From positions 290,151-354,150 of the forward strand of contig JADJNS010000018.1 in NCBI GenBank assembly GCA_016714225.1: 64,000 nt of DNA. Direction: 5' to 3'. This document shows, piece by piece, positions 39,001 to 46,359 of this stretch. The position numbers and the translations under genes were made by a program. How positions within the stretch are numbered: the first letter of the stretch is position 1; every line of letters begins with the position of its first letter. The notes under the pieces were generated by a model. The model was not told the origin of the DNA and ran no database searches. It was given only the letters and a program-made list of their open reading frames with translations. This DNA is from Archangiaceae bacterium (lineage in GTDB: Bacteria; Myxococcota; Myxococcia; Myxococcales; Myxococcaceae).

Positions 39001-39872
39001 CGCACGTGGCTGGGCGAGAGCGCCTCGCCGCCGGTGAGCACGTAGCGCGCGCCGCTCAGGGCCCCGGCGTCGTCGTCGACCACGGTGTTGAACAGCGCGG
39101 CGGTGAGCCACATCACCGTGACGTGGTGCGCTTCGATGGCGCGGCGCAGCCCGGCCGCGGTGGGAATCGCGTCGGGGTAGAGCGCCACCGTGCCGCCGTT
39201 GAGCCAGGCGCCCCACAGCTCGAAGGTGCTGGCGTCGAAGGCCAGCGGCGCGGCGTGCAAGAGCACGTCGTCGGGGCCGAGTGGCACGTAGTCTTGTTCG
39301 AGCACCAGGCGGTTGATGGCGCGGTGCACCACCTCGACGCCCTTGGGCGTGCCGGTCGAGCCCGAGGTGTACATCACGTAGGCGAGGTTCTCGGAGGTGA
39401 GGTCGACCTCGGGCGGCTGGCTCGCGGTGCCGGCTTCGGGCGCGATGCGCCGGGCCCTGCCTTCAGGGAGCGCGGCGTGGGGGCGGGCGATCAGCACCGG
39501 GCAGGCCGCGTCTTCGAGCAGGAACTGCAGCCGCTCTCGAGGCCAGGTCGCGTCGAGCGGCATGTACGCGCCGCCGGCCTTCAAGATGCCGAGCACCGCG
39601 ACCATCGCGTCGAGGCCGCGCTCGAGGCACAGCGCCACGCGGTCGTCGGGCTTGACGCCCAGGGCGACGAGGCGGTGCGCGAGGTGGTTGGCGCGCGCGT
39701 CGAGCTCGGCGTAGGTGAGCGTGCCGGCGGCCGAGACCACGGCGAGCTGGTCGGGGCTCGCCTGGGCGACCTCGGCGAACAGCTGGTGCACCAGGGCTTC
39801 GGGGCGGTGCTTGACCGCCGTCGAGTTCCACTGCTCGAGCTGTGCGAGCTCCCCTTCCGACGGTCTGGTCAC
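32994..39872 (-). CDS. Hybrid NRPS-PKS-aminotransferase (A-T-KS-AT-T-AMT)
   Basis: GTG 39870-39872, with AGGGA upstream, gives 2292 residues as read. A (about 1-510) has TSGSTGTPKG, GYGPTET and GKLDKR; pocket D-A-F-W-L-G-G-T-F-K matches the published valine code. T1 has LGGNSLL (about 558). KS has Cys in TACSTSL (about 788), HGTATPLGD and KSNFGHT. AT has GHSVGE and HAFHS, the malonyl-type motif. T2 has LGLDSL (about 1598). A Met/Gln/Pro-rich linker (about 1640-1770) precedes a class III PLP aminotransferase (FDEVITGFR; Lys in YGKVVGGGLPIG). The product would be a valine-malonate unit aminated at the beta-keto carbon. One extra base at 33124-33125 shifts the last codons; without it the protein ends GNPAWYVPNPAEPGKFMKLD at a stop at 33065. 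There is no C or release domain. Confidence 0.93.
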   Translation of the reverse strand: MTRPSEGELAQLEQWNSTAVKHRPEALVHQLFAEVAQASPDQLAVVSAAGTLTYAELDARANHLAHRLVALGVKPDDRVALCLERGLDAMVAVLGILKAGGAYMPLDATWPRERLQFLLEDAACPVLIARPHAALPEGRARRIAPEAGTASQPPEVDLTSENLAYVMYTSGSTGTPKGVEVVHRAINRLVLEQDYVPLGPDDVLLHAAPLAFDASTFELWGAWLNGGTVALYPDAIPTAAGLRRAIEAHHVTVMWLTAALFNTVVDDDAGALSGARYVLTGGEALSPSHVRRAYQALPDLTLINGYGPTETTTFATCFTIPRDLPLGAASVPIGKPIRDTQLHVLDETREPVKPGELGELYISGDGLARGYLNRPELTAERFVTVRGVRMYRTGDLVKWLPDGTIDFQGRIDSQVKIRGYRIELGEIEARLLGHWSLKAAAVIALDDGTGNKRLVGYLVPSGAARPTASELSAHLEATLPKYMVPAQFVWLGALPVTANGKLDKRALPAPALERPALANEYVAAGTPHEEALATLWSKLLQVAPVGVTDNFFALGGNSLLAVRMAAKLRDTLGREVPVLHVFERPTIRGLLEAVGSSDSRAALSHELKRAKRASNARPAVAIVGMACRYPGANDVESLWRVLSEGKETISFFKDAELDTSIPPELKRDPRYVKARGVLDDPDLFDAGFFGISPKEAAVMDPQQRILLEVAWEALESAGHVPERFDGTIGIWAGKYNDTYWSENVITRPDLIEQLGAFQAMVANEKDYIATRVAHRLDLRGPAISVHTACSTSLVAIAQAFRSVQLGECDLALAGGVSITVPVKSGHLYNEGSMLSNDGRTRSFDASARGTVFSDGCGVVALRRLEDALADGDTVYAVIRGAAINNDGAKKASFTAPSIDGQAAVIARAQADADVRPRDISYIEAHGTATPLGDPIEVEALTRAFRLGTEDTGFCALGSAKSNFGHTVIAAGAAGVMKTALALSRETLPASLHFQSPNPKIDFDRSPFRVVSQRTPWPRAEKPRRAGVSSFGVGGTNAHVVLEEAPLQEPSTSSEGKHLLLLSARSDAALEAQARALANWFEGERGHAPTVTTPPEPPGSAFARYGVAPAAKPLVNDGVVELPTTPKPSFEAYGLQAAGRVEQKSQAEVRPGAPTVAPRPQLADVAFTLQLGRRAFKQRRAVVVDSLADAPAALRDARRGVSRAAFGTAPRLAFLFPGQGSQYVGMGRALYGRHRDFRAALDECFAAVPHLKGVMFGEDEDALKQTRNTQPALFAIEYALAKQLMAWGITPVASIGHSVGEFVGAALSGVMAPADAVRLVAERGRMMNALPGGAMLSVRLPASEVEKKLKAEMSIASENGPQLCVVAGPTEKIATLQREYEAAGVVARPLHTSHAFHSEMMDPAVAPFTQEVRAVKLSAPRTPFVSTLTGEWITAEQATDPTYWGRHLRATVRFAQGIATLWKEKNLMLLEVGPRATLATLARQQVQDKAHQLAASCLGDSVQTEEASLLAALGQLWCAGVEPDWKAVHGDAKRRRVPLPTYPFERQRFWISPVRKTEEPAVSTTSISTQLRQVFEETSGTEIGPGDGSVSFLELGLDSLFLTQIALAVQRKFNVKLSFRQLVEELPTLDALTQYMAEKLPPEAQPAAAPPAPVQQQQALPVQQPMMQAMPAMQPMMAMGQNPMMAMMMQQQLMLMQLMMSGGIQQQQQQPGIIAPPPQPPQQPVQQPGIIAPPPAQPLPTPAPATKADPAAPPAKPFGAIARISLNKEELSARQKARLEALTRRYTAKTKASKQHVQDNRAVLADPRVVTGFRPAIKELVYPVVISRSKGSQVFDLDGNAYVDTLNGFGCNLFGWQPDFVTQAVKEQLDTGHEIGPQSPLAAECARLFSEVTGTDRVGFCNTGSEAVMGALRIARTVTGRTKVALFTGSYHGIFDEVIVRATKTRAVPAAPGIMQETAENVLVLDYGTPESLETIRKHAHELAAVLVEPVQSRRPDFRPREFLHEVRAITEKSGTVLIFDEVITGFRTGLGGAQEYFGVKADLATYGKVVGGGLPIGIIAGKRQFMDALDGGHWQFGDASVPTVGVTYFAGTFVRHPLALAAVRAVLKHLKKEGPQLQAKVTAMTERTASELNAFFKEHGAPLEIRHFASLWKTFYTADQPWGDLLFVMMRERGIHILDGFPCFFTTAHSQGDADAIVKAFKECVLEMQEAGFLPESIKKTQVTVGYTFDANSPPVPGARLGRDPHGNPGLVRAEPGRAGQVHEARRELSLSSSHNLADSGSGNVLLGNGSG

Positions 39873-39976
39873 GAAGCGTCCCTCGGTTCTTCCGACAAGT
39901 GACGCTGTGGTTAATGACCGGGGCCCCAGGTCGCACTGCGACGAAACTGAAGTTACCCGGCTGTAACCGAAGCGGC
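39873..39976. promoter_or_regulatory. Divergent intergenic region between megasynthase and sugar transporter
   Basis: 104 bp shared upstream region. It contains a near-perfect inverted repeat GACCGGGGCCCCAGGTC (39916-39932) and a second one, GTTAC (39952-39956) / GTAAC (39963-39967), just before the XylF-like start. Either could be an operator. No clear -35/-10 pair is recognised. Confidence 0.35.
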
Positions 39977-41020
39977 ATGATGCGCCGCTCAATGGGCCAT
40001 CGAGCGCTGGCGGTCGTTTTGATGATGTGGGCGTCGGGGTGCACGAAGAGCGAGAAGAAGCTCAAGGTCGCGCTGCTGCTGCCCGAGGCGAAGACCGCGC
40101 GCTACGAGAGCCAAGACCGGCCGCACTTCGAGGCGAAGCTGAAGGCGCTGTGCGCCGAGTGCGAGGTCATCTACGGCAACGCGGCGCAGGACGCGTCGAA
40201 GCAGCAGGCGCAGGCCGAGGCGGCGCTGACCAACGGGGCGAGGGTGGTGGTGCTCGACCCCGTCGACGGCACCGCGGCGCGCAGCATCGCCGAGAAGGCG
40301 AAGGCGGGTGGCGCGACGGTGATCGCGTACGACCGGCTGATTCTCGGCACCGAGGCGGTCGATGCGTACGTGGCGTTCGAGGCCGAGAACATCGGGCGCT
40401 TTCAGGCGCAGGCGCTGCTCGAGGCGATCGGCGGGAAGGGGAACGTCATCGTGATCAACGGGGCGCCCACCGACCCGAACGCGGCGCTGCTGAAGAAGGG
40501 CATGCACGCGGTGCTCGATGGGAAGGTGAAGATCGTTCGCGAGTACGACACGCCCGACTGGAGCCCCGACAAGGCGCAGGAAGAGATGACCCAGGCGCTG
40601 ACCGCGCTGGGAGCCGAGCCGCTCGACGGCGTGTACTGCGCGAACGACGGCACCGCGGGTGGGGCGATCGCGGCGATGAAGGCGGCCGGGGTGAAGCTCT
40701 TGCCGGTGACCGGGCAGGACGCCGAGCTGGCCGCGCTGCAGCGGGTGCTGACGGGCGAGCAGCACTCGACCATCTACAAGGCGCTGAAGCTCGAGGCCGA
40801 GACTGCGGCGGCGCTGGCGGTCGCTGCGCTGAAGGGTGAGGCGCTGAAGACCGACGCGGTGGCGGACAATGGGAAGAAGAAGGTGCCGGCGATCGTGCTG
40901 GCTCCGGTCGCGGTGACGAAGGCGAACGTCGGCGCGACGGTGTTGAAAGACGGGTTCTGGAAGCGCGAGCAGCTCTGCTCGGGCGAGTACGAGCAGGCGT
41001 GCAAGGACGCGGGGCTGTGA
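39977..41020 (+). CDS. XylF-type sugar-binding lipoprotein
   Basis: ATG 39977 (39980 and 39992 are alternatives) gives 347 residues with a lipoprotein signal (MMWASGC). The mature protein has the periplasmic-binding fold of the D-xylose/ribose group (KVALLLPEAKTARYESQ, VVVLDPVDGTAAR, VIAYDRLI, YCANDGTAGGAIAAMK). It should deliver a sugar, by family resemblance an aldopentose, to the ATPase and permease genes that follow. It is the first gene of a three-gene transport operon, with a 103-bp gap to the ATPase. The longer upstream frame runs through the divergent promoter region and was rejected. Confidence 0.88.
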   Translation: MMRRSMGHRALAVVLMMWASGCTKSEKKLKVALLLPEAKTARYESQDRPHFEAKLKALCAECEVIYGNAAQDASKQQAQAEAALTNGARVVVLDPVDGTAARSIAEKAKAGGATVIAYDRLILGTEAVDAYVAFEAENIGRFQAQALLEAIGGKGNVIVINGAPTDPNAALLKKGMHAVLDGKVKIVREYDTPDWSPDKAQEEMTQALTALGAEPLDGVYCANDGTAGGAIAAMKAAGVKLLPVTGQDAELAALQRVLTGEQHSTIYKALKLEAETAAALAVAALKGEALKTDAVADNGKKKVPAIVLAPVAVTKANVGATVLKDGFWKREQLCSGEYEQACKDAGL

Positions 41021-41123
41021 GCGCCCGTCTGCCGCCGGCCCGGAAGGTGAAGGCCAAGGCTCAGCGGGCTTCGGTCGGGGCCGGTGGGCACGCGCAGCGG
41101 TTGGGGTCTTCGGTTCGCACGAG

Positions 41124-41807
41124 ATGACGCTGCTCGAGGTTCGCGGCGCGGCCAAGCGCTTTGGGGCGGTGCAGGCGCTCGATGGCGTCGATTTGCGCGT
41201 GACGGCCGGCGAGGTCGTCGCGCTCGTCGGTGACAACGGCGCCGGCAAGTCGACGCTGGTCAAGGCCATCGCCGGCGTGTTTCCGCTCGACGCTGGCGAG
41301 GTGCTTCGCCACGGCGCGCTCTCGGTGGTGTGGCAAGACCTCGCGCTCTGCGACAACCTCGACGTGGTCGCGAACCTGTTCCTCGGCCGCGAGCGGGTGC
41401 GGCATGGCCTGCTCGACGAGCTGGAGATGGAGCGCGAGGCGCAGGCGCTGCTCGCGCGGCTGGGGGTCACGCTGCCGGCGGTGCGCGCACCCGTCTCGGC
41501 GCTGTCGGGCGGCCAGCGGCAGTCGGTGGCGGTGGCGCGCGCGGTGCTCGCGCAGCCGAAGGTGATGTTGCTCGACGAGCCGACAGCGGCGCTGGGCGTC
41601 GCGCAGACCGCGCAGGTGCTGCAGCTGGTCGCCCGGCTGCGCAGCGAGGGCCTGGGGGTGCTGGTGGTCAGCCACAACCTGGCCGACGTGTTTCAGGTGG
41701 CCGACCGCATCGTGGTGCTGCGGCTGGGGCGCAAGGTCGCCGAGCTCGACCCGAAGGCGGCGTCGCGCGAGGCCGTGGTCGCCGCCATCACCGGAGCAAC
41801 CGCGTGA
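41124..41807 (+). CDS. Single-domain sugar ABC transporter ATPase
   Basis: 227 residues, one nucleotide-binding domain. It has Walker A GDNGAGKST, Q-loop VVWQDLAL, signature LSGGQRQ, Walker B VMLLDEPTAALG and switch His in VVSHN. Carbohydrate-type XylG/RbsA ATPases usually contain two such domains in about 500 residues, so this is a half-size version and must act as a homodimer. It is co-directional with the binding protein and permease. Confidence 0.9.
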   Translation: MTLLEVRGAAKRFGAVQALDGVDLRVTAGEVVALVGDNGAGKSTLVKAIAGVFPLDAGEVLRHGALSVVWQDLALCDNLDVVANLFLGRERVRHGLLDELEMEREAQALLARLGVTLPAVRAPVSALSGGQRQSVAVARAVLAQPKVMLLDEPTAALGVAQTAQVLQLVARLRSEGLGVLVVSHNLADVFQVADRIVVLRLGRKVAELDPKAASREAVVAAITGATA

Positions 41808-41820
41808 GCGCCCCCGAAGC

Positions 41821-41835
41821 CGCTCAGGGTGAGCG
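41821..41835. repeat. REP-like short hairpin in transporter operon
   Basis: CGCTCA GGG TGAGCG, followed by AAGTCGAACCCTG. The wording CGCTCAGGGTGAGCGAAGTCGAA resembles a short repeat I recall as common in many bacterial genomes. It sits in the 118-bp gap between the ATPase and permease genes. Confidence 0.45.
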
Positions 41836-41925
41836 AAGTCGAACCCTGCCGCCGCTCCATCGAAGCGACCGCGCCGCATACTCCATGCTTCCGCGGGCAG
41901 GGCGGCCGGTGCGCGTGGGGGCACC

Positions 41926-43014
41926 ATGACGCTCAAAGAGCGGCTGCCGGTGCTGATCGGGCTGGTGGCGATCGCCATCGTGTTCCAGTCGCTGAACGCG
42001 AACTTCCTGAGCGCGCGCAACCTCACCAACCTGGGCCTGCAGATCGCGGCGATGTCGCTGGTGGCGTGCGGGCTCGTCTTCGTGCTCCTGCTGGGAGAGA
42101 TCGACCTGAGCGCCGGAGCGGTGAGCGGCCTGGGCGCCGCGGTGATGGGCGTGGTCGGGGTGCGCTTCGGTCTGCCCGGGCCGCTGTGCGCGCTCGCCGC
42201 GCTGCTCACCGGCGCGGCGATCGGCCTCTTCCAGGGCGTGTGGATCACCCGCTTCACCGTGCCCTCGTTCGTGGTCACGCTGGCGGGGCTGCTGGCGTGG
42301 CAGGGCGCGCAGCTCGGAGTGCTGGGCGACACCGGCTCGCTGAACCTCAACGACGGCTTCATCGTGGGGCTGTGCGCGACCTTTCTGCCTCCGCTCGCGG
42401 GCGGGGCGCTGCTGGTCGCGGCGATCACCGGGGTGGCCCTCACGTCGGTGCTCTCGCGCCGCTGGGTCAGCGCGGGGCGGCTGGGGCTGCTCGGCATCTC
42501 GGGCGGGCTTCCCCTCGCCATCTTCAGCGCCGACCGCGGGGTGCCGCTGGCGGTGGTGCTGGTCGTCGGCGTGGTCGCGCTGATGGACGCGGTGGTGCGC
42601 CGCACCCGCTTCGGCCGCCACGTGCTCGCGGTGGGTGGCAACGCCGAGGCCGCGCGCCGCGCGGGCATCTCGGTCGAGCGGGTGCGCATCGCGGTGTTCG
42701 CGCTCGGCTCGATGCTCGCTGCCGCCGGCGGAGTGCTCGCCGCGTCTCGCCTGCTCGCGGTGAACCAGTCGTCGGGCGGCGGCGACCTGCTGCTCAACGC
42801 CATCGCCTCGGCGGTCATCGGCGGCACCAGCCTGTTCGGCGGCCGCGGCTCGGTGTGGTCGGCGCTGATCGGCGCGCTGGCCATCGGCGGCATCTCGAAC
42901 GGTATGGACCTGCTCGGCTGGGCGTCGCCGGTGAAGTACGGCGTCACCGGTGCGGTGCTGCTGCTGGCGGTGACCGTCGATGCGCTGGCGCGCTCGCGCA
43001 GCGCCGCGCGCTGA
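41926..43014 (+). CDS. XylH/RbsC-type sugar ABC transporter permease
   Basis: 362 residues with about ten hydrophobic segments. It carries the conserved branched sugar-permease features: LLLGEIDLSAGAVSGL near residue 55, NDGFIVGL, RTRFGRHVLAVGGNAEAARRAGI (coupling-helix region, about 223-245) and GGTSLFGGRGSVWSALIGAL. It forms the membrane channel for the preceding binding protein and ATPase. Confidence 0.92.
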   Translation: MTLKERLPVLIGLVAIAIVFQSLNANFLSARNLTNLGLQIAAMSLVACGLVFVLLLGEIDLSAGAVSGLGAAVMGVVGVRFGLPGPLCALAALLTGAAIGLFQGVWITRFTVPSFVVTLAGLLAWQGAQLGVLGDTGSLNLNDGFIVGLCATFLPPLAGGALLVAAITGVALTSVLSRRWVSAGRLGLLGISGGLPLAIFSADRGVPLAVVLVVGVVALMDAVVRRTRFGRHVLAVGGNAEAARRAGISVERVRIAVFALGSMLAAAGGVLAASRLLAVNQSSGGGDLLLNAIASAVIGGTSLFGGRGSVWSALIGALAIGGISNGMDLLGWASPVKYGVTGAVLLLAVTVDALARSRSAAR

Positions 43015-43097
43015 GGGTTACCGAACCGAAGCGCCGCGCACGCGCACCTGCGTCGCCTTACAGATCTCCAAGAGACCCTCACTTGAAGGAGCGCGTC

Positions 43098-43427
43098 ATG
43101 CCGAAGCAAACCACCCAGCCCTCGGGCGTCGTCGGCGGCTCGATGGACATCTCTCGCAGCACCGTCGTCGATGAGCCCACCCTGGGCCCCGCCGGCGAGG
43201 CGCTCGCGAGCCGCAAGCAGGCCGGCCGGCGCGCGCGGAAGCTGTCGGCGCGCCGGAAGAGCGCGCAAGACCACTCGCCGGGTGCGCTAGATATCCAGAG
43301 GCTCAGCGCGACAGGTGCGCTTCGACGGCGGCGCGCTCGCTCGTGTCGAGCGGGTGGTCGAAGACGAGCACCTCGCCGATGGCTCCGCCCGAGAAGCCCG
43401 CCGCGCTGGTCTCACCGATCGACGTGA
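43098..43427 (+). CDS. Small basic hypothetical protein
   Basis: The ATG at 43098 is preceded by GAAGGAG eight bases upstream, a strong ribosome-binding site, which supports a real start. The first about 60 residues (MPKQTTQPSGVVGGSMDISR ... RARKLSARRKSA) look like a small basic protein. The rest of the frame runs arginine-rich into the convergent LamG-like gene and may be out of frame or spurious. Function unknown. Confidence 0.45.
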   Translation: MPKQTTQPSGVVGGSMDISRSTVVDEPTLGPAGEALASRKQAGRRARKLSARRKSAQDHSPGALDIQRLSATGALRRRRARSCRAGGRRRAPRRWLRPRSPPRWSHRST

Positions 43428-44241
43428 AGCCGGCGCCGGTGAAGGGCCACACCTTGTCGTCGCCCGGCCCGCTCGGCCCGTTGCCTCCGGGCGTGCGGGT
43501 GAGCGTGCGCTGCACTCCGTCGACGGCGTAGTAGAGCGCGCCGGGCAGCTGCGTGCCGGCGTCGAGGGTGGCGATGGAATAGAGGTGGGTGCGCGCCGCC
43601 GCCGAGGTGGCGAGGTCGGAGTCGTACGCGTTGGCGGTGAGGTAGACGCCCGCGCGCATGCCGCTGGTCATGAAGGTGTTCTGCTCGAGCTCGAGGTACT
43701 CCCAGTTGTTGGCGCGGTTGCCCTGAAGGAAAGAGCCGAAGCGGCGGGTGAGGTCCGACACCTGCGACCGCACCGCGATGGTGCGGCCCTGGGTGGGGCC
43801 GAGCCCGAGCACGTCGGGCCGCTCGAGGCGCGAGCGCGTCGAGAACACCACCGCGGGCCGGCCGCTGATGATGGTCGCGTCGAAGCGCGGGTAGGTCGCG
43901 TCGACGGGGAGGAAGTGCCGGCCGTTGCCGCTCACGTCTTCCCAACGGCAGACCGCTCCGCCGTCGAAGGTGGCCACGCCGACGTCGCCGCGCAGCCACA
44001 GCACCACCCCCGAGGGCAGGCCCGCGTCGAGGCGGTCGGCGACGTAACCGGTCGGCACCGGGCAGCCCGCGTCGTCGAGCCTCGTGCCGCCCGCGTCGGG
44101 CAGCCCCCGAGTCGGGGCCGCCGTGCTCGGCAGGCGGCCAGCGATCTGAGAGCGCACCGCCGGCACCCTCGCGGGCGCGACACCGGCCCCAGCGTCGCGA
44201 AGCGGCCCTGCATCCATCGTGCGGGCCCGCGTCCGAAGCAC
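43303..44241 (-). CDS. LamG/concanavalin-like secreted protein, 5' end uncertain
   Basis: 312 residues as read. An Asp-Ala-Gly linker (MDAGPLRDAGAG, near residue 10) leads to a Cys-containing segment and a C-terminal LamG-type lectin fold (LPSGVVLWLRGDVGV, WEDVSGNGRHFLPVDA, GAIGEVLVFDHPLDTSERAAVEAHL). No signal peptide is found in this frame, although linkers of this type in the window always follow a lipobox. A neighbouring frame reads GASTGASDAGPHD just before, so one extra base near 44215 or the adjacent damaged region may have cut off the true N-terminus. Confidence 0.6.
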   Translation of the reverse strand: MLRTRARTMDAGPLRDAGAGVAPARVPAVRSQIAGRLPSTAAPTRGLPDAGGTRLDDAGCPVPTGYVADRLDAGLPSGVVLWLRGDVGVATFDGGAVCRWEDVSGNGRHFLPVDATYPRFDATIISGRPAVVFSTRSRLERPDVLGLGPTQGRTIAVRSQVSDLTRRFGSFLQGNRANNWEYLELEQNTFMTSGMRAGVYLTANAYDSDLATSAAARTHLYSIATLDAGTQLPGALYYAVDGVQRTLTRTPGGNGPSGPGDDKVWPFTGAGFTSIGETSAAGFSGGAIGEVLVFDHPLDTSERAAVEAHLSR

Positions 44242-44692
44242 CCGTCGAAGCCCCAGCGCCTCGCTGCCCGCGGGTCGACTTCCTCCGTCGACCTCGTTCT
44301 CTTAGGGCGCACGCCGCCGTCGCACCAGGCAAGCGGCGGCACCGCAGGGGTTCAGGCACCCAGGGGTCCAGGCACCCAGGGGTCAGGCACCGAGGTGGAA
44401 GAGCGGAGCGCATCGCGGTGCCATAGCGCACGCCCTCGCGGGCCGCGATACCTGGTTGGCCGTCGAACGGGGTCTGTGCACCAGAAGTCTTCACAACAAG
44501 GCCCAACCGCCGGGGCGGCCCCGGGCCCCGGGGGCCGGGGGGGGGGGGGGGGGGCCCCCCCCCAAACCCCCGGGGGGGGGGGGACGGGCCGGGGAGGGGG
44601 GAGCCGAGCGGGGCGGGGGCGGGGGGGGGGGACGGGGCCCGGCGGGGGGGGGGGGGGGGGCCCGGGGCGTCGCGCCGTCGACCCGCTCTCGC
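44242..44692. other. Gene-free interval with 16-bp repeats and poly-G/poly-C tract
   Basis: 44345-44391 holds three near-perfect 15-16-bp tandem units (CAGGGGTCCAGGCACC). From about 44520 to 44669 the sequence is almost only G with some C blocks, including runs of more than 15 G. This is unlike anything else in the window and looks like a sequencing or assembly artefact rather than biology. No gene is supportable here. Confidence 0.75.
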
Positions 44693-45313
44693 TCACCGCA
44701 CCAGCGCGGTGAACGCGTGCTGGTGGGCCAGCGCGTACCGCACCTGCACCGTCTCGCCGCCCTTCATCGCAAAGCTGAGCGTGCCCGCATCGCGCGCCAC
44801 GAGCTTCGCGTCGGTGAACTCGAGCCACTCGCCGGTGCGCGGGTTCTCGCACTTGAAGATGCTCTCTTTCGCCGAGAACACCGCGCCGGCCACCGCCGGG
44901 TCTTCGCCGGCGATGCGCCACTCGGCGTCGTCGATGGTGCTGGCGCGCAGGTCCTTCAGCGCCTCGGCCGACAGCGCCGGCTCGAGGTCGATGCCCAGGC
45001 CGGCGAAGCGGCCGCCCGCCGCCACCGCCAGCTCACCCGAGTGCGAGATCGAGCCCACCATGCCCATCGGCCAGGTCGGCGCCCGGTTCGGCGTGCGGCC
45101 GATGGCTCCGGTCAGCCCGAGCAGGGCGACCACCCGGGTGGCGCAGTAACGCCCGGCGATGAACTCGCGCACCCGCGAGCCCCTGGCGCGCGCCACTTCG
45201 GGTGGCACCGACCAGTCGGCGGGCGCGTCGGCGATCGCCAGCGCCACCACCTTCGCCTCGGGCGGCAGCAGGCTGCGGAACACCGCCTCTACGGTCTCGG
45301 TCTCGAGCGGCAA
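44693..45313 (-). CDS. 4'-phosphopantetheinyl transferase (Sfp/EntD type)
   Basis: 206 residues. The diagnostic motifs are present: GSISHSGELA, the Mg-binding GLGIDLEP and the catalytic FSAKESIFKC. It transfers 4'-phosphopantetheine from CoA to carrier-protein serines. In this window the obvious clients are the four carrier domains of the NRPS (11831) and the hybrid megasynthase (32994), although a genome-wide role cannot be excluded. It is divergent from the beta-helix lipoprotein at 45373. Confidence 0.92.
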   Translation of the reverse strand: MPLETETVEAVFRSLLPPEAKVVALAIADAPADWSVPPEVARARGSRVREFIAGRYCATRVVALLGLTGAIGRTPNRAPTWPMGMVGSISHSGELAVAAGGRFAGLGIDLEPALSAEALKDLRASTIDDAEWRIAGEDPAVAGAVFSAKESIFKCENPRTGEWLEFTDAKLVARDAGTLSFAMKGGETVQVRYALAHQHAFTALVR

Positions 45314-45372
45314 GCGCCGGCAACGTAGCCCGATTCGCGCGGTGCCGGCCCGTTGCTACGCTGCACGGCCCG

Positions 45373-46236
45373 ATGTGGCGCTGGCTGCTCTTCCTTCCTC
45401 TCGCCGCGTGCCTGCAGAGCACGCCGTACTCGGCGCTCGGCTACGCCTGCACCTCTACCGCCGAGTGCGACGAGAAGACGCTCTGCGTCGACGGCCGCTG
45501 CAAGGTGCCCGAGGCCGCCGCGCGCCCCGACGCCACCCTCACCGGGGTGCCGCCCGGCACCGTGCTCACCCCCTCGGGCACCGTCACCGTCACGCAAGAT
45601 GGCCTGGTGCTCGAGAACCTCGACATCGTCGGCTGCCTGCGCGTCGAGGCCAACCGCTTCACCCTGCGCCGCTCGCGCATCACCTGCGGCGAGAACGTCA
45701 CCGTCGACCAGCAGCCCGGCAAGACCGGCCTCGTTCTCGAAGACCTCGAGCTGGTGGGGCCCGACCGCCACTTCACCCTGGCGGTGAAGGCGGTGGGCGG
45801 GCTCTCGGCGCGGCGCATCGACCTGCACCACTTCGAGGCCGGCTTCGCGCTCGACCCCGGCACCGACTTCGTCATCGAGAACAACTACCTCCACGACCTC
45901 TACGGGCTCGAAGACCAGGCCGCGGGCTTCGTCTCCGACAGCGGGGTGTTCGACGTGTTCATTCGCCGCAACCACGTCGACCTGCGCCCGCTCACCACCG
46001 GCGCGCCGGTGCGCTTCACCACCTCGCACGAGTGGCGCAACGTGCACCTCGAGCACAACTGGCTCGAGGGCGGCGAGTTCGGCATCTCCATCGCGGTGGG
46101 CACCGACCAGACCGACCGCTTCACCCTGGCCGACAACCGCTTCGGCCGCGGGTTCGCGAAGGGGCCGCTCGACATTCCCCCAGGCATGACCCTCACCGGC
46201 AACGTCTTCGACGACGACAACTCGCCGGTGCAGTGA
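45373..46236 (+). CDS. Beta-helix lipoprotein (third family member)
   Basis: 287 residues, ATG start, lipobox PLAAC. The mature N-terminus CLQSTPYSALGYACTS and ECDEKTLCVDGRC matches CLQPVSLDALGFRCHQ of the protein at 3818. A parallel beta-helix follows (GVPPGTVLTPSG, LENLDIVGCLRVEANRF, RRSRITC, then repeating short strands to GNVFDDDNSP). It stands without a kinase/FHA module, unlike the 3818 copy. Here the n-region is short and ordinary, which highlights the palindrome-lengthened n-region of the other copy. Confidence 0.78.
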   Translation: MWRWLLFLPLAACLQSTPYSALGYACTSTAECDEKTLCVDGRCKVPEAAARPDATLTGVPPGTVLTPSGTVTVTQDGLVLENLDIVGCLRVEANRFTLRRSRITCGENVTVDQQPGKTGLVLEDLELVGPDRHFTLAVKAVGGLSARRIDLHHFEAGFALDPGTDFVIENNYLHDLYGLEDQAAGFVSDSGVFDVFIRRNHVDLRPLTTGAPVRFTTSHEWRNVHLEHNWLEGGEFGISIAVGTDQTDRFTLADNRFGRGFAKGPLDIPPGMTLTGNVFDDDNSPVQ

Positions 46237-46359
46237 AAGGTACTCCGCGGCGGGTCGCTGCGACCCCGCGGTGACGAAAGACCCCCCGCCCGTCCGCTGT
46301 GATCCACCGCTTGCGCAGGGCACCGGTGTTGCTCAGCCAGCTCTCCTCAAGGAGATCGC

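Noticed and set aside
35235..39902. 1555-codon plus-strand ORF opposite the megasynthase
   Set aside because: Shadow frame; all NRPS/PKS motifs lie on the minus strand.
44242..44505. tRNA gene
   Set aside because: No T-arm GGTTCRA motif or cloverleaf could be drawn. No tRNA was found elsewhere in the window either.
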